64,000 nt of DNA from Rhynchopus sp. YZ270_cl-10. Its lineage: Eukaryota; Euglenozoa; Diplonemea; Diplonemida; Diplonemidae. How positions within the stretch are numbered: the stretch's first letter is position 1; every line of letters starts with the position of its first letter. The notes under the pieces are model-generated. The model made no database searches. It had not been told where the DNA came from and saw nothing but the letters and a program-made list of their open reading frames with translations. The position numbers and the translations under genes were made by a program. Location of the stretch: assembly GCA_964035575.1 (NCBI GenBank), contig OZ037870.1, positions 806,001 through 870,000 on the forward strand. The letters run 5' to 3'. Shown one piece after another: positions 1 to 11,232 of this stretch.

Positions 1-1507
1 AATGGGAAAGTGTGATTGGGTGTGGAGGACAAAAGAACAGAACGTTTTTTCTCCGAACATTTGTCGTAATATATATTCACCGTTCTTGTTGATTTTTTTC
101 TCCCGTTATATTTGCTTTATTTCATTTGAAAGCTGAGATGAGAATCAGCAGGATAGTTATGAGTGGAAGGCTGGGGGGGAGCAAAAAAAGATGTTAGGTG
201 AGATCTGTTATTTGTCTCAAAAAGCAATTATGATGTAGTCAACACTACCACCTTGTTTTTTGTGCCCTGTCCATGGAGATGCCGGCACTTAAAAAAAACC
301 TCGCCTTTTCTTCCCCCCACTTTCACTTTTTTTTTCCTGCCGTTGTTGGCTATTCAAAAATAAAGCATTGATTGCCCTTACCGTATCCTTGTTTCTTGAG
401 CTTCTAAATACAAACGGAATAAGAGTTGTCCTACTGTCTCTGTAAGGATGATGGTGGGGCACCTAAAACTAGTCCACTTTTTTTTTGAACGGGGAAGTGT
501 CGATGATTAGAAACCCTTCTGGGGGGTCTCCCTGTGTTCAAAAAAGAAAAAGAAAAAGTATTGTCAACAGCGAATTGGTTCGATTTTTTCCCCCCCCTTT
601 TTGGATGGACAAAACTCCATCTTTCGATTGAAAATAATATCTTAATCACTTTTTGTTCTGCAGTCACTGAAAAAAAAAAAAAAAAATGTAATAAAAAATG
701 TTCACAGCAATGCATCCCCATCCCATTCCCCCCCTTTTGCATTTCTATTTTTTTTCTCTCTCTCCTTCTTGTGTTCTTGTGCACGATATTTTTTTCTTGT
801 GGTCGCAGTGCCGTTAACTTGACTAGCTTTGTACAAAGCAAGGAATAAACGTACCCGCGAACACGAGGCGTCTGCACTTTTTTCAACAAGCCCTTTTTTT
901 TTTCTTTCCTTCTTTTGTTCTTTTGTGCATAGTGTATACGAAAGCTGTTGAGGAGGTGAAACAACAGTCTTTTGCTGACAAACAACAACAAAAGAAACAT
1001 GCACAAAAAAAAAGGGGGCAAAAAACAGAACTGAATTCAATAACTAACACACGGAACGGCAGATGCCACGTGGTTGTGGCCTCCACTGCTCCTTTGGAGA
1101 AGTGGAGGGAAAACGCAGACACAGGCATCTCTACACAGAAAAAACGAAAGAGAAAGTGGGTAGAGGGAGGACATCTGGCAACTCGAGTTCTGCCCTGCAA
1201 AAAAAAAGGGAGGTAATCCCTGTTGTTCATTTTACTGACCTCTGACTCTTCTCTATGGGTTTTCTAATTTTAATGTTGCTCTTCGCAAAAATATGTGTTT
1301 CTCGGAGAGAGAGAGAAAGAGGAAGAAAAGGGGGAAAAAAAACGGAAGAGATTAGTTTTGTCAAATGTTTATAGACGTGTTTGCAAAGCCGTCTGTATAG
1401 GGGTGTCTGGTATGGCAAAACATTTCACTTTTCTTTCAATTTTCTTTTTTGTTTCTCTCTCTCTCTCTCTCCCCTTCTCCCTCCGTTCTTTTATTATTTT
1501 TGGTACA

Positions 1508-1545
1508 CTGTCACGAGAGGGCTTTGTATTTCAAGTTACATTTTA
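1508..1545 (+). repeat. Partial copy of dispersed family 2 (right half)
   Basis: Reads TGTCACGAGAGGGCTTTG followed by a TATTTCAAGT tail, the same right half seen at 3434, 9492 and 15440. The left half with GACTGCATGGTTGGGGTCC is absent. Confidence 0.6.
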
Positions 1546-2209
1546 TTCTTTTTTGCAAATAAAAGTGAATTACCTCCCGCTTATTGGAGTCTATTATTGT
1601 TTCTTTCTGTATCTTTATTTATCTTCAAACAAGATACGTAGGTGGGTGTTCCTGAAACCCCTGTCAAGGACATGTCAATATTGCCCCTCTCGGAACACCA
1701 GTAGGGGTGGAACCTAGAGTTGCGTCGTCGTCTAAAGAGCGCTTGCACTAACAAGCAGTTTCTACGTTTTTGTGTAGATCTTCAATGCAACAAACGAACA
1801 ACAACAAAAGAGACACAACTAACTTTTTGTGTGTGTGCGTGTTGTTTGCTGACCAACCGCCTTTCTCGCTTGCAAGGCACAAAATTCATCAAGTTTTCTT
1901 TTCAAAAAACAAAAAAAAATGATTCCATTTGGCTTAGTTCCATAGGCTTTAACTACAAAGGCCTTTTTTTTTCTTCTTCCCCTGTTGTGCGTGCTGTGCG
2001 CTGTCTGACAGATCTGTCTCCCGCATTCCCTTCCAAACACAAACTTCACTAAAAACCCCATCCCCTCCATCCCCTATTCTGGGGGGGGGGAAAAAATGCA
2101 ATTTGTTTTGTAACGCTTCAGAGCCTATGGCGCAGATTTTATTATAATTACCTTTTGTACTAGCGTGTCTCGTTGATATATATTTTTTTCTCTATGTAAA
2201 TTTTTTTTA

Positions 2210-3144
2210 ATCAGTCCTATTCGTGGTCATTTACCCCCCCCCCTAAATTTACCCCCCCCCCTTATTTTACCCCCTTTTTCAGAAAAAAACGGTTCAGGCC
2301 AAAATAACATGGTAATTTACCCCCCCCCCTTATAATACCCTGTTGTGGCTGGTACTTTACCCCCCTGGGGGGGTAAAGTACCAGCCACCAGGTAATTTTT
2401 GGGTAATTATCGCCGCAACACGCCAGGTGGTGTTTTGTCACGAGTGACCTAAACCCACGAGCGAAGCGAGGGGGTTCAGGGAACGAGTGGCAAAACACCA
2501 CCTGGCGTGTAATTATGGGGTAATAGTTTCACTTAGTGCAGCGCATACCTGTTTTGTTTTATGGTTTGCTGGGAGGGGCTGATGTGTTCAGCGGGTCGTA
2601 CATCCGGAGACTGTAGGACTCGTCTGATTTGAAGCTGGAGACAAGCTCGAAATGAGGAAAGGGGTAAAGTGCAAATAATCTTTCACCCTGTTTTACATCA
2701 CGTGTGCAGGTAGATGGGTGCAGGTGGGTACGTTTGTGCTGCGTGGGCGATACGTTTGGGACACCTCACGGAATCTGAGGCAACACCGTGATCCCTGACC
2801 AGTCATGGTTCAGGCACGGGCAGAAAGATGATGTGGATGATGTGGATCCATGATGCATGACTGCTTGCGATGTCGCAAGGAAGTGAGGAATTTTTTTCAG
2901 ATGACACATTTGTCATGAGAGCATGTGTCGTCACACTGTGTTGTGCAAAATTTTACCCCACCGTGTATGAAAAAGTCCCCCCTTCCCACCCAAAAACATG
3001 ACCTAACCCATAACATGGTAATTTACCCCCCCCCCTTACCCCCTCATTTACCCCCCCCCCCTTATTTTACCCCCTTATTTCCAAAATTTCCGGTTCACCG
3101 ACCCAAAGGGGGGGGGGGGGTAAATGACCACGAATAGGACTGAT
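2210..3144. mobile_element. Non-autonomous element with terminal inverted repeats and nested palindromes
   Basis: Ends are perfect inverted repeats: ATCAGTCCTATTCGTGGTCA starts at 2210 and its reverse complement ends at 3144, extending through a C run on the left and a G run on the right (about 34 bp). Inside are a perfect palindrome at about 2350-2393 (TGGCTGGTACTTTACC and complement) and an inverted pair CACGCCAGGTGGTGTTTTG at about 2419 and 2489. The string AACATGGTAATTTACC plus a C run occurs at about 2308 and 3013. No ORF of a known transposase. It looks like a MITE or foldback-type DNA element of 935 bp. Any target duplication would be only AT. Confidence 0.75.
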
Positions 3145-3433
3145 GTAGTTATTACCGTTCTCACGCACAGATACCACGCCCTTCCCCCAAGCTAAACTAA
3201 AATCTTTTTTGGAAGAGGAAATGATTTTTTTCCCCCTATTCTATTCCCCCTTATCACCCATGCCTTCAAAACATTTTTTTTTTCAAATCCCCCCACCCCC
3301 TTGGTGATGCTAAAAGTCATCATTTTTTCTTTTCTTCTTTGTTTCCTTTTGTTTGTACTTTCTCATTTCTCAAATAGAAAGTCTGAAATATGTTTCCCAC
3401 CACCATCCTCACCCTTTTACCCCCTTCGAAATA

Positions 3434-3515
3434 GATGTAGGACTGCATGGTTGGGGTCCACCCGGTCATATACCAAATACACTGTCACGAGCGGGCTGTT
3501 GTATTTCAAGTCAAC
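3434..3515 (+). repeat. Dispersed family 2, complete copy
   Basis: Left half GATGTAGGACTGCATGGTTG then GGGTCCACCCGGTC; right half CTGTCACGAGCGGGCTG then GTATTTCAAGTCAAC. GGTTGGGGTCC resembles a tRNA-type pol III B box (GGTTCGANTCC), so a SINE-like origin is possible but not shown. Confidence 0.65.
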
Positions 3516-3598
3516 ATTTTTTTTTTTTTGTTTCTCTTTTTGTTCCGCAGCTCTTGGTGGCTAAGCACTACACAGCTTCAACTCATTTTTTTTCTTTA

Positions 3599-3645
3599 AG
3601 GTGGCTAAGCATGAGAGGCTTAGGATCATCTTATAAATTTTTCTT
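3599..3645 (+). repeat. Dispersed family 1 (GACTAAGC/GCTTAG hairpin motif)
   Basis: GGTGGCTAAGCATGAGAGGC then TTAGGATCATCTTATAAA. CTAAGC and GCTTAG can pair over a 6-8 nt loop. A truncated second copy follows at about 3671-3700. Confidence 0.65.
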
Positions 3646-3997
3646 TTTTTTTACCAGCCTTTCTCTTCAAAGGTGACTAAGCACAAGACCGGCTTACAAA
3701 CTTTGCTCTCTTTTCCCCCCTTCAACTCTCCCCTTTTCTCCCCGGTTTGCTATTATATGATAGAGGGTTCTATGAGGGGTGGAGGGAAGGGGGCTGGTTG
3801 GGTTCACTAACGTTGGAGACATGAATGGGTTCTGTGGGGTGGTGGGAGTGACTGAGAAAGGAGGCGGTGAGTGAATTATGCGCTATTCGCTCACTAAGCC
3901 TTTCCCGCCCTTCTGCAATACCCACAAGACGTGTGTGCGTGTTGTGCTATATAGTGATTCTGAAACTAAACTAAACAAAAAGCAAAAAAACGCCCTC

Positions 3998-4022
3998 AGT
4001 AGGTGATTGTCGACACAGCAAA
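3998..4022 (+). repeat. Dispersed family 4 (GTGATTGTCGACAC motif)
   Basis: AGGTGATTGTCGACACAGC followed by an A run. The same core occurs at about 5490, 44670 and, altered, 61253. Confidence 0.5.
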
Positions 4023-4098
4023 AAAAGTTTCAAAAAAAAAGGGTTCAATTTTTGTCTCCCAGTTTTTGTTTCAGTTTTATTTGGGGGGGTGTCTTTAC

Positions 4099-4207
4099 TT
4101 TAAACACGGATACTGCCAGATCTGGCCAGATATGGGAGATCTGGGAAAAAAATTGAGATCTGATATTTCAATTTTTCCCCCCAGATCTGGCAGTATCCGT
4201 GTTTAAA
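4099..4207. mobile_element. 109-bp palindromic miniature element
   Basis: Perfect 27-bp terminal inverted repeats: TTAAACACGGATACTGCCAG starts at 4099 and its complement ends at 4207, both continuing through CCAGATCTGG. A second inner inverted pair (GGGAAAAAAATTGA / TCAATTTTTCCC) means nearly the whole unit can fold into one hairpin. No clear target duplication and no coding capacity. Confidence 0.75.
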
Positions 4208-4523
4208 AAAATATTGTTTTTTTTCAAAAAAGATGTGACGCATCGTACCGTTCATAAAACGCGAGAAAAAAATGGAATAAATAGTGGAACACTTCTGTAT
4301 TGATGTATAGTACCATCAACGTTCGACTACACACTACAGCCAGCATCATGCACGGAGCTAGGGAGTATCCTGGCCTTGTTTTTGGTGATTGCCACAACAA
4401 AAAAGGGGGAGAAGCAGCCCCATGGAGAGATGTGGTGTACGTTGCGTGTATATTATGTACGTAGCGCCGCTGATCTTGATTGTCTTCTTTTTTTTTATAT
4501 ACCTAGCTATACTTAGCTGAAAA

Positions 4524-4631
4524 GAGAAATAGTTCCTCTGGTACGGTCGCCAATCACTCCTATAGGGGAATTGAGCAATCAACGAAAAAAAACCCTTTTT
4601 TCCTTTTACCTATCAGAGTTACTATTTTTTT
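4524..4631 (+). repeat. Dispersed family 5, copy 1
   Basis: About 108 bp beginning GAGAAATAGTTCCTCTGG, with CAATCACTCCTATAGGGGAA in the middle and ACCTATCAGAGTTAC near the end. A close second copy sits at 12449-12546, inside an intron of the sugar transporter gene. Confidence 0.75.
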
Positions 4632-5652
4632 AACGATTGTGATCAAAGTGAGTATTTTTTTTTTTTTGGTTTCCTCCAGTTTTTTTTTTACACAACACAT
4701 CACGCATTATGTGCAAATGTTTCACTCTTTGAAGCTATCCACAACTGCTTTTCACAACACACACACGCACCGCCTGCTCTCGTTCGCCGCCCTCTCCCAT
4801 GAAGCGATCACCCTTCGTACTCAAATTACCCCCCACAAGACAGTACGGCGTTATGTACTGTGTTTTTTTTTTTTTTTTTTTGTTCTTTTTCGTTTTTTTT
4901 TTTGGATTGATGACTAAGGCCGCTTTTTGACGCTTCGTTCATCAACACAATTTTTTCTCTTTTTTTTTATTTGTTTGGATGGGGGGGAAAGACTAGCTCG
5001 AGGCACCCTTTCTCTGTTCTTCTCATCCGAAAAAAAACGCCTTCCCCCCTTTCCCCTCCCATACAATGGAATGTGCCTAGGCCAGTGTTCTTATTCTTGT
5101 TCTACCCCACCCCCTGTTCTTTCTTGTATCCTTCCTTCAGGGTTGCTCATTTTTTCTTTTTTTTTTTTCGGATATTTTTTTTTCTTGGTCTATAGAAAAA
5201 GGGGGAGGGGGGAGGGATGCAGGGACGCAACTACCAGCAACAGTTCAAAAGGGATTTTTATCTTATTTTTCAAAAAAGGGGGGAAAAAAGCAAACAAATG
5301 TATTGTAAATAGCAAAGAAGCGCTTCAGTTGGGGGTGCCAATGCTAAATGCAAACAGGGTTTCACAAAAAAATAAAATACAAAGGAAACAAACATCAAAC
5401 AAATATATTTTTTAAAAAAAGCTTTCGTCCCACAAAGGTTGGTACTTTGACGATTGTTGACACAAATGAAAAAACCCCGTCCTCGGACAGGTGATTGTCG
5501 AAGCTACAAAAAAACTTTCTTTTAAAAACCGCTGCCGTGGTTGTCCTCCCCCCACCCCTGTCTGGAATTTTTTACGCAAAATGGGGAAGTTTTCAAGATT
5601 TAACAAAAAAAAAAAAAAACTACAGCAAAAAACAAACACAACAACAAAAAAA

Positions 5653-5933
5653 CATGGATAGAGAACGCGCGCCGACGCAAAAAAACAGAAAAAAGGACGC
5701 GCGTGGACGCGCGTCCTTTTTTGTGTTTTTTTTACCCTTTTACTCACGCGTACACGGGGTGGGGGGGGGTGGGGGGAGTATACCCCCCCACCACCCCACC
5801 CCCCCTGCTAGGGGCCGCAGTAGGGGTTTTTGGGTGTATTTTTAGGACGCGCATAAAAAAAAAACACACACAAAAATACGCGCGTACGCGCGTCTACGCG
5901 CGTAGTTGCGTCCACGCGCGTTCTCTATCCATG
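5653..5933. mobile_element. 281-bp inverted-repeat element rich in ACGCGCGT
   Basis: Perfect 19-bp ends CATGGATAGAGAACGCGCG and its complement. Inside are a hairpin at about 5691-5722 (GGACGCGCG ... CGCGCGTCC), a G-run/C-run palindrome at about 5757-5810 and several CGCGCGT units. It is flanked by A runs on both sides, so a homopolymer target duplication cannot be resolved. No ORF. Confidence 0.75.
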
Positions 5934-6578
5934 AAAAAAGTAAAAAGAAAAAAAAGAAGAAAAAATTCAAAAATATTCAAAAACAAAACAAAAAAAACAA
6001 AAAAATACAAAGTAAAAAAACAACAACAAAAAAAAAGACACAAACAAATTTAAAAAAAAACACACAGACAATGGGAAATAACGAAAAAAGGTTTAAAAAA
6101 ATAGTGGATCGTTTCTGGATTTGGGTTTTCAGTGGAAAAGGGAAATCCCGTGAACCTGGAAGTGTCTGGGGTCTAGACACAATCCAGATTCGAGCCACAC
6201 TTGCATGCGAGAGAGAAAAGAAACACAACTGGGACAAAATATTGCAAAACAAACAAAACAACAAAAAGACACCAGAACCCCTCCCCTTTATCATTTTCCT
6301 TATCCGACCCTCGCTTCTCTCACACCCCACATCCCCTCTTTCAGATACACTTTTGCATTTCCGCACCACTTTTCGATATGCAATAACTGCCCCCTACTAA
6401 TATCTTACACAACCGTTTCGATCGTTTTGATACAAAACAACCTCCGTTTTGTCTTTTATTTGGTACGCAACCTGCGGCATAACGCATGAACATTACGTAC
6501 TCTGACTAATCCTCCCCAAAGAAAGAGACCTTTGTCCCATCAGGGAGAAAAGGTACAACGCCGCGCTACGCACAGAAC

Positions 6579-7598
6579 ATGCACACCTCTGCGAGGGCAG
6601 CCTTTGCAGTGTCTATATGTTATCTGCTGTACTCTGTATATGGTCAGGGTCGAGGGATGCGTGGAACTGACGTTCCTTCCTCTTCCCTTTCCGTCTCTCC
6701 TTCCCTCTCCACACAGCCGTTGTCTGTTCAGGGTACCAGCCCGGTTCAACCTGCAGCTCTTCGATCGGAGCCATCTGAACGCACGGTGAACGCATCCTGC
6801 AGTGCAATGCAAGGCAGACCATTATCAAAGCTTGAGGTAGGCATCCTCGAGGTGATCACCACCCTGCAGGGGTATCCCAATGTGACAGTATGGCCCGTAG
6901 GTGGGACCTTGATACATCTGCTGAGGCATGGGAGGTTTAGTGACTTTGCAGAGCACGACCAAGAGTTTGATTTGGACCTTGCAGTGACGTCGCCAGGAAA
7001 CGACAGTGCCCCGCAGCCGGAGGCGACAGCACAGTGGATTGTCGACACTCTCGCGAATATTGGTGTTCTCCGGCAACATGTTCTCAAAAAGAAAAAAAGC
7101 GCGCCCGGAACCGGAACCTGCCGGAAATGGTCAAAAGGACAACACATAGCCTGCAAGCATGTCTCCCTCGGGCTCCACTTCGACTTCTTCCTAGGCGGTG
7201 TTCCCTCTGGTGGGCTTTCCTCCGAAGAGTACGGTAAAAAGGTGCAATACGCGCCATTGGGGGTGCAGCCATACTCTTTAATACATCCCATGAAACGCTG
7301 CAAGGCCTGGAACACCTGGATTCACTGTCCAAACGACCCGTACCAAGTGCTGAAGGTGTGGGGTGTGGAAACCGGGTACGAAGTCAAAGAGGGTTGTCTT
7401 CTGTTCCCAAGGCATATGCAGAAGTTTGTGAGGGAGAAGGGTGCCCCCGTGGAGAAGGCGGTGGAGTACAAAAAAGAGGCTGCAGACTTGGTTGCGAAGG
7501 CAGCGGGGCTTGAAGCATGTGGGTTTGCGGGGTTTAATGTGCAGGTGCGGGGGGAGACGGACTGTATAAAGGATATCAAGTTCTTTCAAGAAATTTGA
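6579..7598 (+). CDS. LicD/fukutin-family nucleotidyltransferase-like protein, membrane-anchored or secreted
   Basis: Single-exon gene, 339 residues. A hydrophobic segment near residues 7-22 (AAFAVSICYLLYSVYG) suggests a signal peptide or signal anchor. A low-complexity Ser/Pro stretch follows. The family signature is at about residues 104-133: VWPVGGTLIHLLRHGRF, then an acidic run ending EFDLDLAV. This matches the GGTLL..RH....DDDIDI pattern of LicD, fukutin and FKRP proteins, which move phosphocholine or ribitol phosphate onto glycans; the substrate here is unknown. A second family-like block is LHFDFFLGG. Start chosen because a pyrimidine-CAG acceptor lies about 38 bp upstream. The gene ends 124 bp before the next start codon, which fits polycistronic transcription. 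Identification rests on motifs only. Confidence 0.75.
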   Translation: MHTSARAAFAVSICYLLYSVYGQGRGMRGTDVPSSSLSVSPSLSTQPLSVQGTSPVQPAALRSEPSERTVNASCSAMQGRPLSKLEVGILEVITTLQGYPNVTVWPVGGTLIHLLRHGRFSDFAEHDQEFDLDLAVTSPGNDSAPQPEATAQWIVDTLANIGVLRQHVLKKKKSAPGTGTCRKWSKGQHIACKHVSLGLHFDFFLGGVPSGGLSSEEYGKKVQYAPLGVQPYSLIHPMKRCKAWNTWIHCPNDPYQVLKVWGVETGYEVKEGCLLFPRHMQKFVREKGAPVEKAVEYKKEAADLVAKAAGLEACGFAGFNVQVRGETDCIKDIKFFQEI

Positions 7599-7722
7599 AT
7601 CTCCGCATTTCTAACATCGAATTAAAAACGAAAATATGCAAACACTTTTTTTTGGTACGTGGTGTGTGTGTGTGTGTGTGCCCCCCTCCCTTCACTTTCA
7701 CATCAGACACACGGGTCACAAT

Positions 7723-9308
7723 ATGAGGATTACACGAATCCTTCGTGGGGCCGCTGAGGCTGGCTGGGTGCAAATACCCCACCGCGGCTGCGACTACCCT
7801 GAGCTGGCAGATGTGCGCATGTGGAGGTATTGTGTTTTTTTTGACAGTACAGGATTTGTATCATTCTAGATGTTTTGTTTGCAAGGTGACTAAGCACGAG
7901 AGGCTTAGGGTCATCAAACTTTTCTTTGTTTTCACCACCTTTTTTTTTGTTCAACCTTTTATTCATTTTACAGGAGCTCCTCATCTGAAGTCCCACAACC
8001 CATCTTGGTTCTGACAGGTAAGAACGGATTAGAAAAGACAGGAAAGTATGTTTATATCTTCTTGGGCAGCTGCGTCGAAGAAATGCACGACAACTGCACT
8101 TTCAAGGTGACTAAGCAACGAGAGGCTAGGTTCACCTTACCAACGTTTTTCTAAAGATGTGCGTGCATTAGAACCGAGAAACACATTCATCTTTCAAGTT
8201 TTGTTTTAACCCCTTTCCCCACCTACCTACTCACAGAATCTGCCAAGGTTTGACATACAATGCAGGGTGCGTGGGGGTTGAGCTTCCGGACCTGCCACAC
8301 GACGCGGAGTGGACCCCGAAGCAGGTTGACACACTGGTGAAATGCATCAACGTGCTGTACTGCCCTTGGGTGCATGTGGTATGCGGGGGATTTCATTGTA
8401 CATTTTTTTCCCCTTTGATTCCACCTTTCGGTTCCTCAACATTTCACCACACTCTATACTTTTCAGATCTGCCACTCCGTAGGTGCGATAGTTGGGTTGG
8501 AACTGGCGAGACGCCATCCTGAGCGTGTGGGGACATTGACCATTCTGGACACACCACTTGTCAACAGCAAAGTGCAGCGTGAGGCTGCACTGGTAGAGTC
8601 TTTGATGTTTTGCCAAGACGACCCGAACGTAACGGACCAGGAAGTCGAGGCTGTGGAGAAGGAGCTGGCACCCATGCATCTCAACAAGCTTCTCAAGGCC
8701 CCAGTCAAAGACGACGAGACTGCGTTCAAGGAGCTGCTCGTGTCGAAATACTTCTCACCATCATTTCACACCTCGATATCAGAAGTCATGCACCCCATGC
8801 TATTGATACGGGCGCAAGGCAAGAAGTCTGTGATAGACAACAACGACGTAGGCGCGTGGCGCGACACCTTCAACGTTAAGGGCATCCGACAGATAGAGGC
8901 CGATAGTCACGACGATATGTTGGAGAGTATGCACCCCCACACACCTTCTGTAATACCTCTTCGCCGTTTCCAAAACAATCCCATTTAATAGATACACATT
9001 TTATAAACTAAGCTTTCTCACCAAAATAGAAAATAAAAAGCGAGAAGTCCGCATGGACATCCCAATTATTATGGCATTTCCAACATTAGTACAAAATCCC
9101 AACAATCACTCCGCACACAGAAGAATACTCCAATGTTGCACTCGAGATTGACACCTTCCTCAAAGGCTATACAACCCAGCACCTCGTCGAAACGATGTGG
9201 GAGGATGTGAAGACCCGCAAGCTCACAGCTGCAGCGAAGATGGGCATGGGAACTTCCGGGAACGACGACAAAGGTGGCAAGAAGAAGGAGAAGAAAAAGA
9301 AGAAGTGA
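7723..9308 (+). CDS. Alpha/beta-hydrolase fold protein
   Basis: Five exons: 7723-7826, 7974-8017, 8248-8378, 8467-8926, 9121-9308 (308 residues). The strand PILVLTG leads into the fold. The nucleophile elbow is ICHSVGA with candidate Ser97, followed by GLELARRHPERVGTLTILDTP, typical of small lipase, esterase or C-C hydrolases. A candidate catalytic His241 lies in ADSHDDML. The C-terminus is a Lys-rich tail (GGKKKEKKKKK). The second intron's acceptor is the least certain: phase fits the AAG before 8248, although a better-looking CAG lies 11 bp upstream and would break the frame. Introns carry two copies of dispersed family 1. Substrate unknown. A pyrimidine tract and CAG lie about 17 bp upstream of the ATG. 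Confidence 0.75.
7882..7925 (+). repeat. Dispersed family 1, intronic copy
   Basis: AAGGTGACTAAGCACGAGAG then GCTTAGGGTCATC, inside intron 1 of the hydrolase gene. Confidence 0.65.
8104..8145 (+). repeat. Dispersed family 1, intronic copy
   Basis: AAGGTGACTAAGCAACGAGA then GGCTAGGTTCACCTTAC, inside intron 2 of the hydrolase gene. Confidence 0.6.
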
Positions 9309-9491
9309 GACCACAACCACAACCACAACCACAACCACCTACCCCCCGCGCGTATTCTATTGAACAAGCGGGGGAGGGAGGCCATGGGAGGTAGGGGGGA
9401 GGGGGGAGGGGCTAATACAAAACCGAACGAACACTGAACGAGAATGATTTTCGCGACGTTTTCTTTTTTTTTCTTCGATGATTTTCCTCCA

Positions 9492-9559
9492 GACGTAGGA
9501 CTGCATGGTTGGATGTCCACCCCGTCATGCATTACGAGGGCTTTGTATTTCACGTCAAC
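9492..9559 (+). repeat. Dispersed family 2, shortened copy upstream of a gene
   Basis: GACGTAGGACTGCATGGTTG, then GTCCACCCCGTCATGC and TACGAGGGCTTTGTATTTCA. It ends 43 bp before the next start codon and lacks about 14 bp between the halves relative to the copy at 3434. Confidence 0.65.
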
Positions 9560-9602
9560 TATCCTTCACCCTTATAGGCTTTACACAAAACGGTACACCT
9601 CA

Positions 9603-10630
9603 ATGGGGAAGAGAGAAAGGTCTCTGAGTGTGAGCTCGAGTTCAGACTCGAGTAGTTCGAGTAGCAGCTCGAGGGAAAAGCGGAAACGAAGGAAGAAGAA
9701 GGAGAAGAAGAGACGCAAGGCAGAGAAGGCGCAGTTGTCGGAGCTGGATAAGGCGGCTGCGAAGCTTCAGGTGCTTGCGGGACAACGTGTTCCTGGACGG
9801 GGTGCGATGTGTTTGACGATTGCAGACTTTTTTGAGAAGCAGCCGGAGTTTGCTTTGTGGCTGCGTGAAAAACGCAAGGGTGCAGTAGAGGAGCAAGGTA
9901 CGTCTGACGAGGCGCGTGTGCAGTTCTGCAAATTCGCACAAAACTACAACAAAGGCCTCCTCAAGGACAAATTCTACTCAGGTGAGGTGCACTCCACATC
10001 CCTCGGAGCCGCCTCACGTACCACATTCAAATGGGCCTTCGCGTCCAAGCTTGACGACGAAACCGTTATGAAGATCGGGCAGGCCCGCGACTCCACCGAC
10101 ACCAACACATATGAAAAGACCTGGACCGCGCTCAAAGGCAAAGGGGGTGGCAAGGGTGGCGGCAAAAAGGGCAGCAAAGGAGGCGATTCTGAAGGATGTT
10201 CATCGTGCAAGGGCCCGTGGCCGTGCAGGTATTCCCCACAACCTCAGGACAGCAGTAAAGTGGATATTGCACAAAACGGCAACAGTCCTCAAAAATGATT
10301 TGGGAAAACTGCATTCTCTCTCCGTCTTCACATTCCAACCCACTTGTTTTTTGCACATTGGTGAATGCGCGGGTCTTTAAATTTGTTTCTCACTCCAAAT
10401 TGGTAACCTAAACGTCTTTCCAAAAAAACCACCATTTTGACAGGAACACTGACTGCCCGAAAGGACGACCCGAGAGAGAGCACACTGAGCGGCGTGATGC
10501 GCCGATGCGTTCGAGGGAGGAGCCCGCACGGGATAGAGGAGGGAAAGGGGGCAAAGGTGGGGGCGGTGGGGGTGGTGCATCGCTTCCTTCCTTCAACGAG
10601 AACTCAGGTGGCCTCTTTCTAGAGGAGTGA
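9603..10630 (+). CDS. SCI1-like basic nuclear-type protein
   Basis: Two exons, 9603-10228 and 10444-10630; 270 residues. Residues 8-24 are a Ser run with Asp. A very basic stretch (EKRKRRKKKEKKRRKAEKA) follows and could be a nuclear localisation signal. The core, about residues 77-125, reads LTIADFFEKQPEFALWLREK then NYNKGLLKDKFYSGE. This resembles the conserved domain of plant style cell-cycle inhibitor 1 (SCI1) and its relatives, where FF/YF.K..EF..WL..E and a W/YN.GKL...YY.G block recur. The C-terminal part is Gly/Lys-rich and ends GGLFLEE. Function in protists is unknown. Codon 209 (AGG) is split by the intron. Confidence 0.65.
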
Positions 10631-11232
10631 GCGCGTCCACAAACGGGCGGGGAGGACAGCACAACTCAGATGAGGATTCTCTTGACACTCGTGGTTTGTT
10701 GATGAGAAAGGGGGGAGCGTGGGAGAGGCCTGGACACTTCGTTTCAGGGGAGGGTTTCTAGGTTAAGCAGTTGCTTGAAAAGATACCGGGGTTTTTTTGA
10801 ATTTTTTTTGTTTTGTTTTAGGTCCCATTTCCTCCATTTCTTGGAGCAGACTCTAGGAAATGCTCTCTGCCTCTTGTGGCCTGCAGCATGCCGAGTTCCT
10901 GCGAGAGACATCCTTTCCCTTTCCCTTTCCTCTTTTGTGAGAGTGATTTTGTTGTTGTTGAGTTTTTGGCGCATGATCGACACTTTGACGAACGACGTCC
11001 CGCAACACTGCAGACTGCAGGACATCTTGACGCCCGCTAATCACGGGAATCATGGAGACACATACGTTCGCCGTCTGAGCCACTCACACAACTCACAACA
11101 CAACGGTCGTTATTCCCCTTCTTCCATGACATTCCCTTTCACTTCTCTACGACCTACACACCGAGGCTCACCACAACCTTCACATTTTTACTCTCTTCAC
11201 CCATTTCTCAACAGAGCGGTCATAGGCCGCGC
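10631..11232. other. Intergenic region
   Basis: About 600 bp with pyrimidine-rich stretches and no recognised gene. Open frames run through the next start codon but their upstream parts look non-coding. An acceptor-like CAACAG lies 19 bp before the next ATG. Confidence 0.6.

Larger units (their letters stand above)
1..6540. other. Gene-free, low-complexity intergenic region
   Basis: No convincing coding region. The open frames here are short, rich in F, K, S and P, and follow A, T or C runs. The stretch holds copies of dispersed motif families and three inverted-repeat elements, each listed separately. A pyrimidine tract and CAG at its right end form the acceptor of the first gene. Confidence 0.75.

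Noticed and set aside
431-1717. Several overlapping ORFs of 60-196 codons on both strands
   Set aside because: They run through A/T/C homopolymers, give F/K/P-rich peptides without domains, and lack GC-rich coding composition.
2260-3120. C/G runs as telomere-like repeats
   Set aside because: Runs are pure C or G with short unique spacers and lie inside an element with inverted ends; no tandem telomere unit.
10775-11232. In-frame 5' extension of the transporter ORF
   Set aside because: The upstream part looks like non-coding DNA with T runs, and a good acceptor sits 19 bp before the ATG at 11233.
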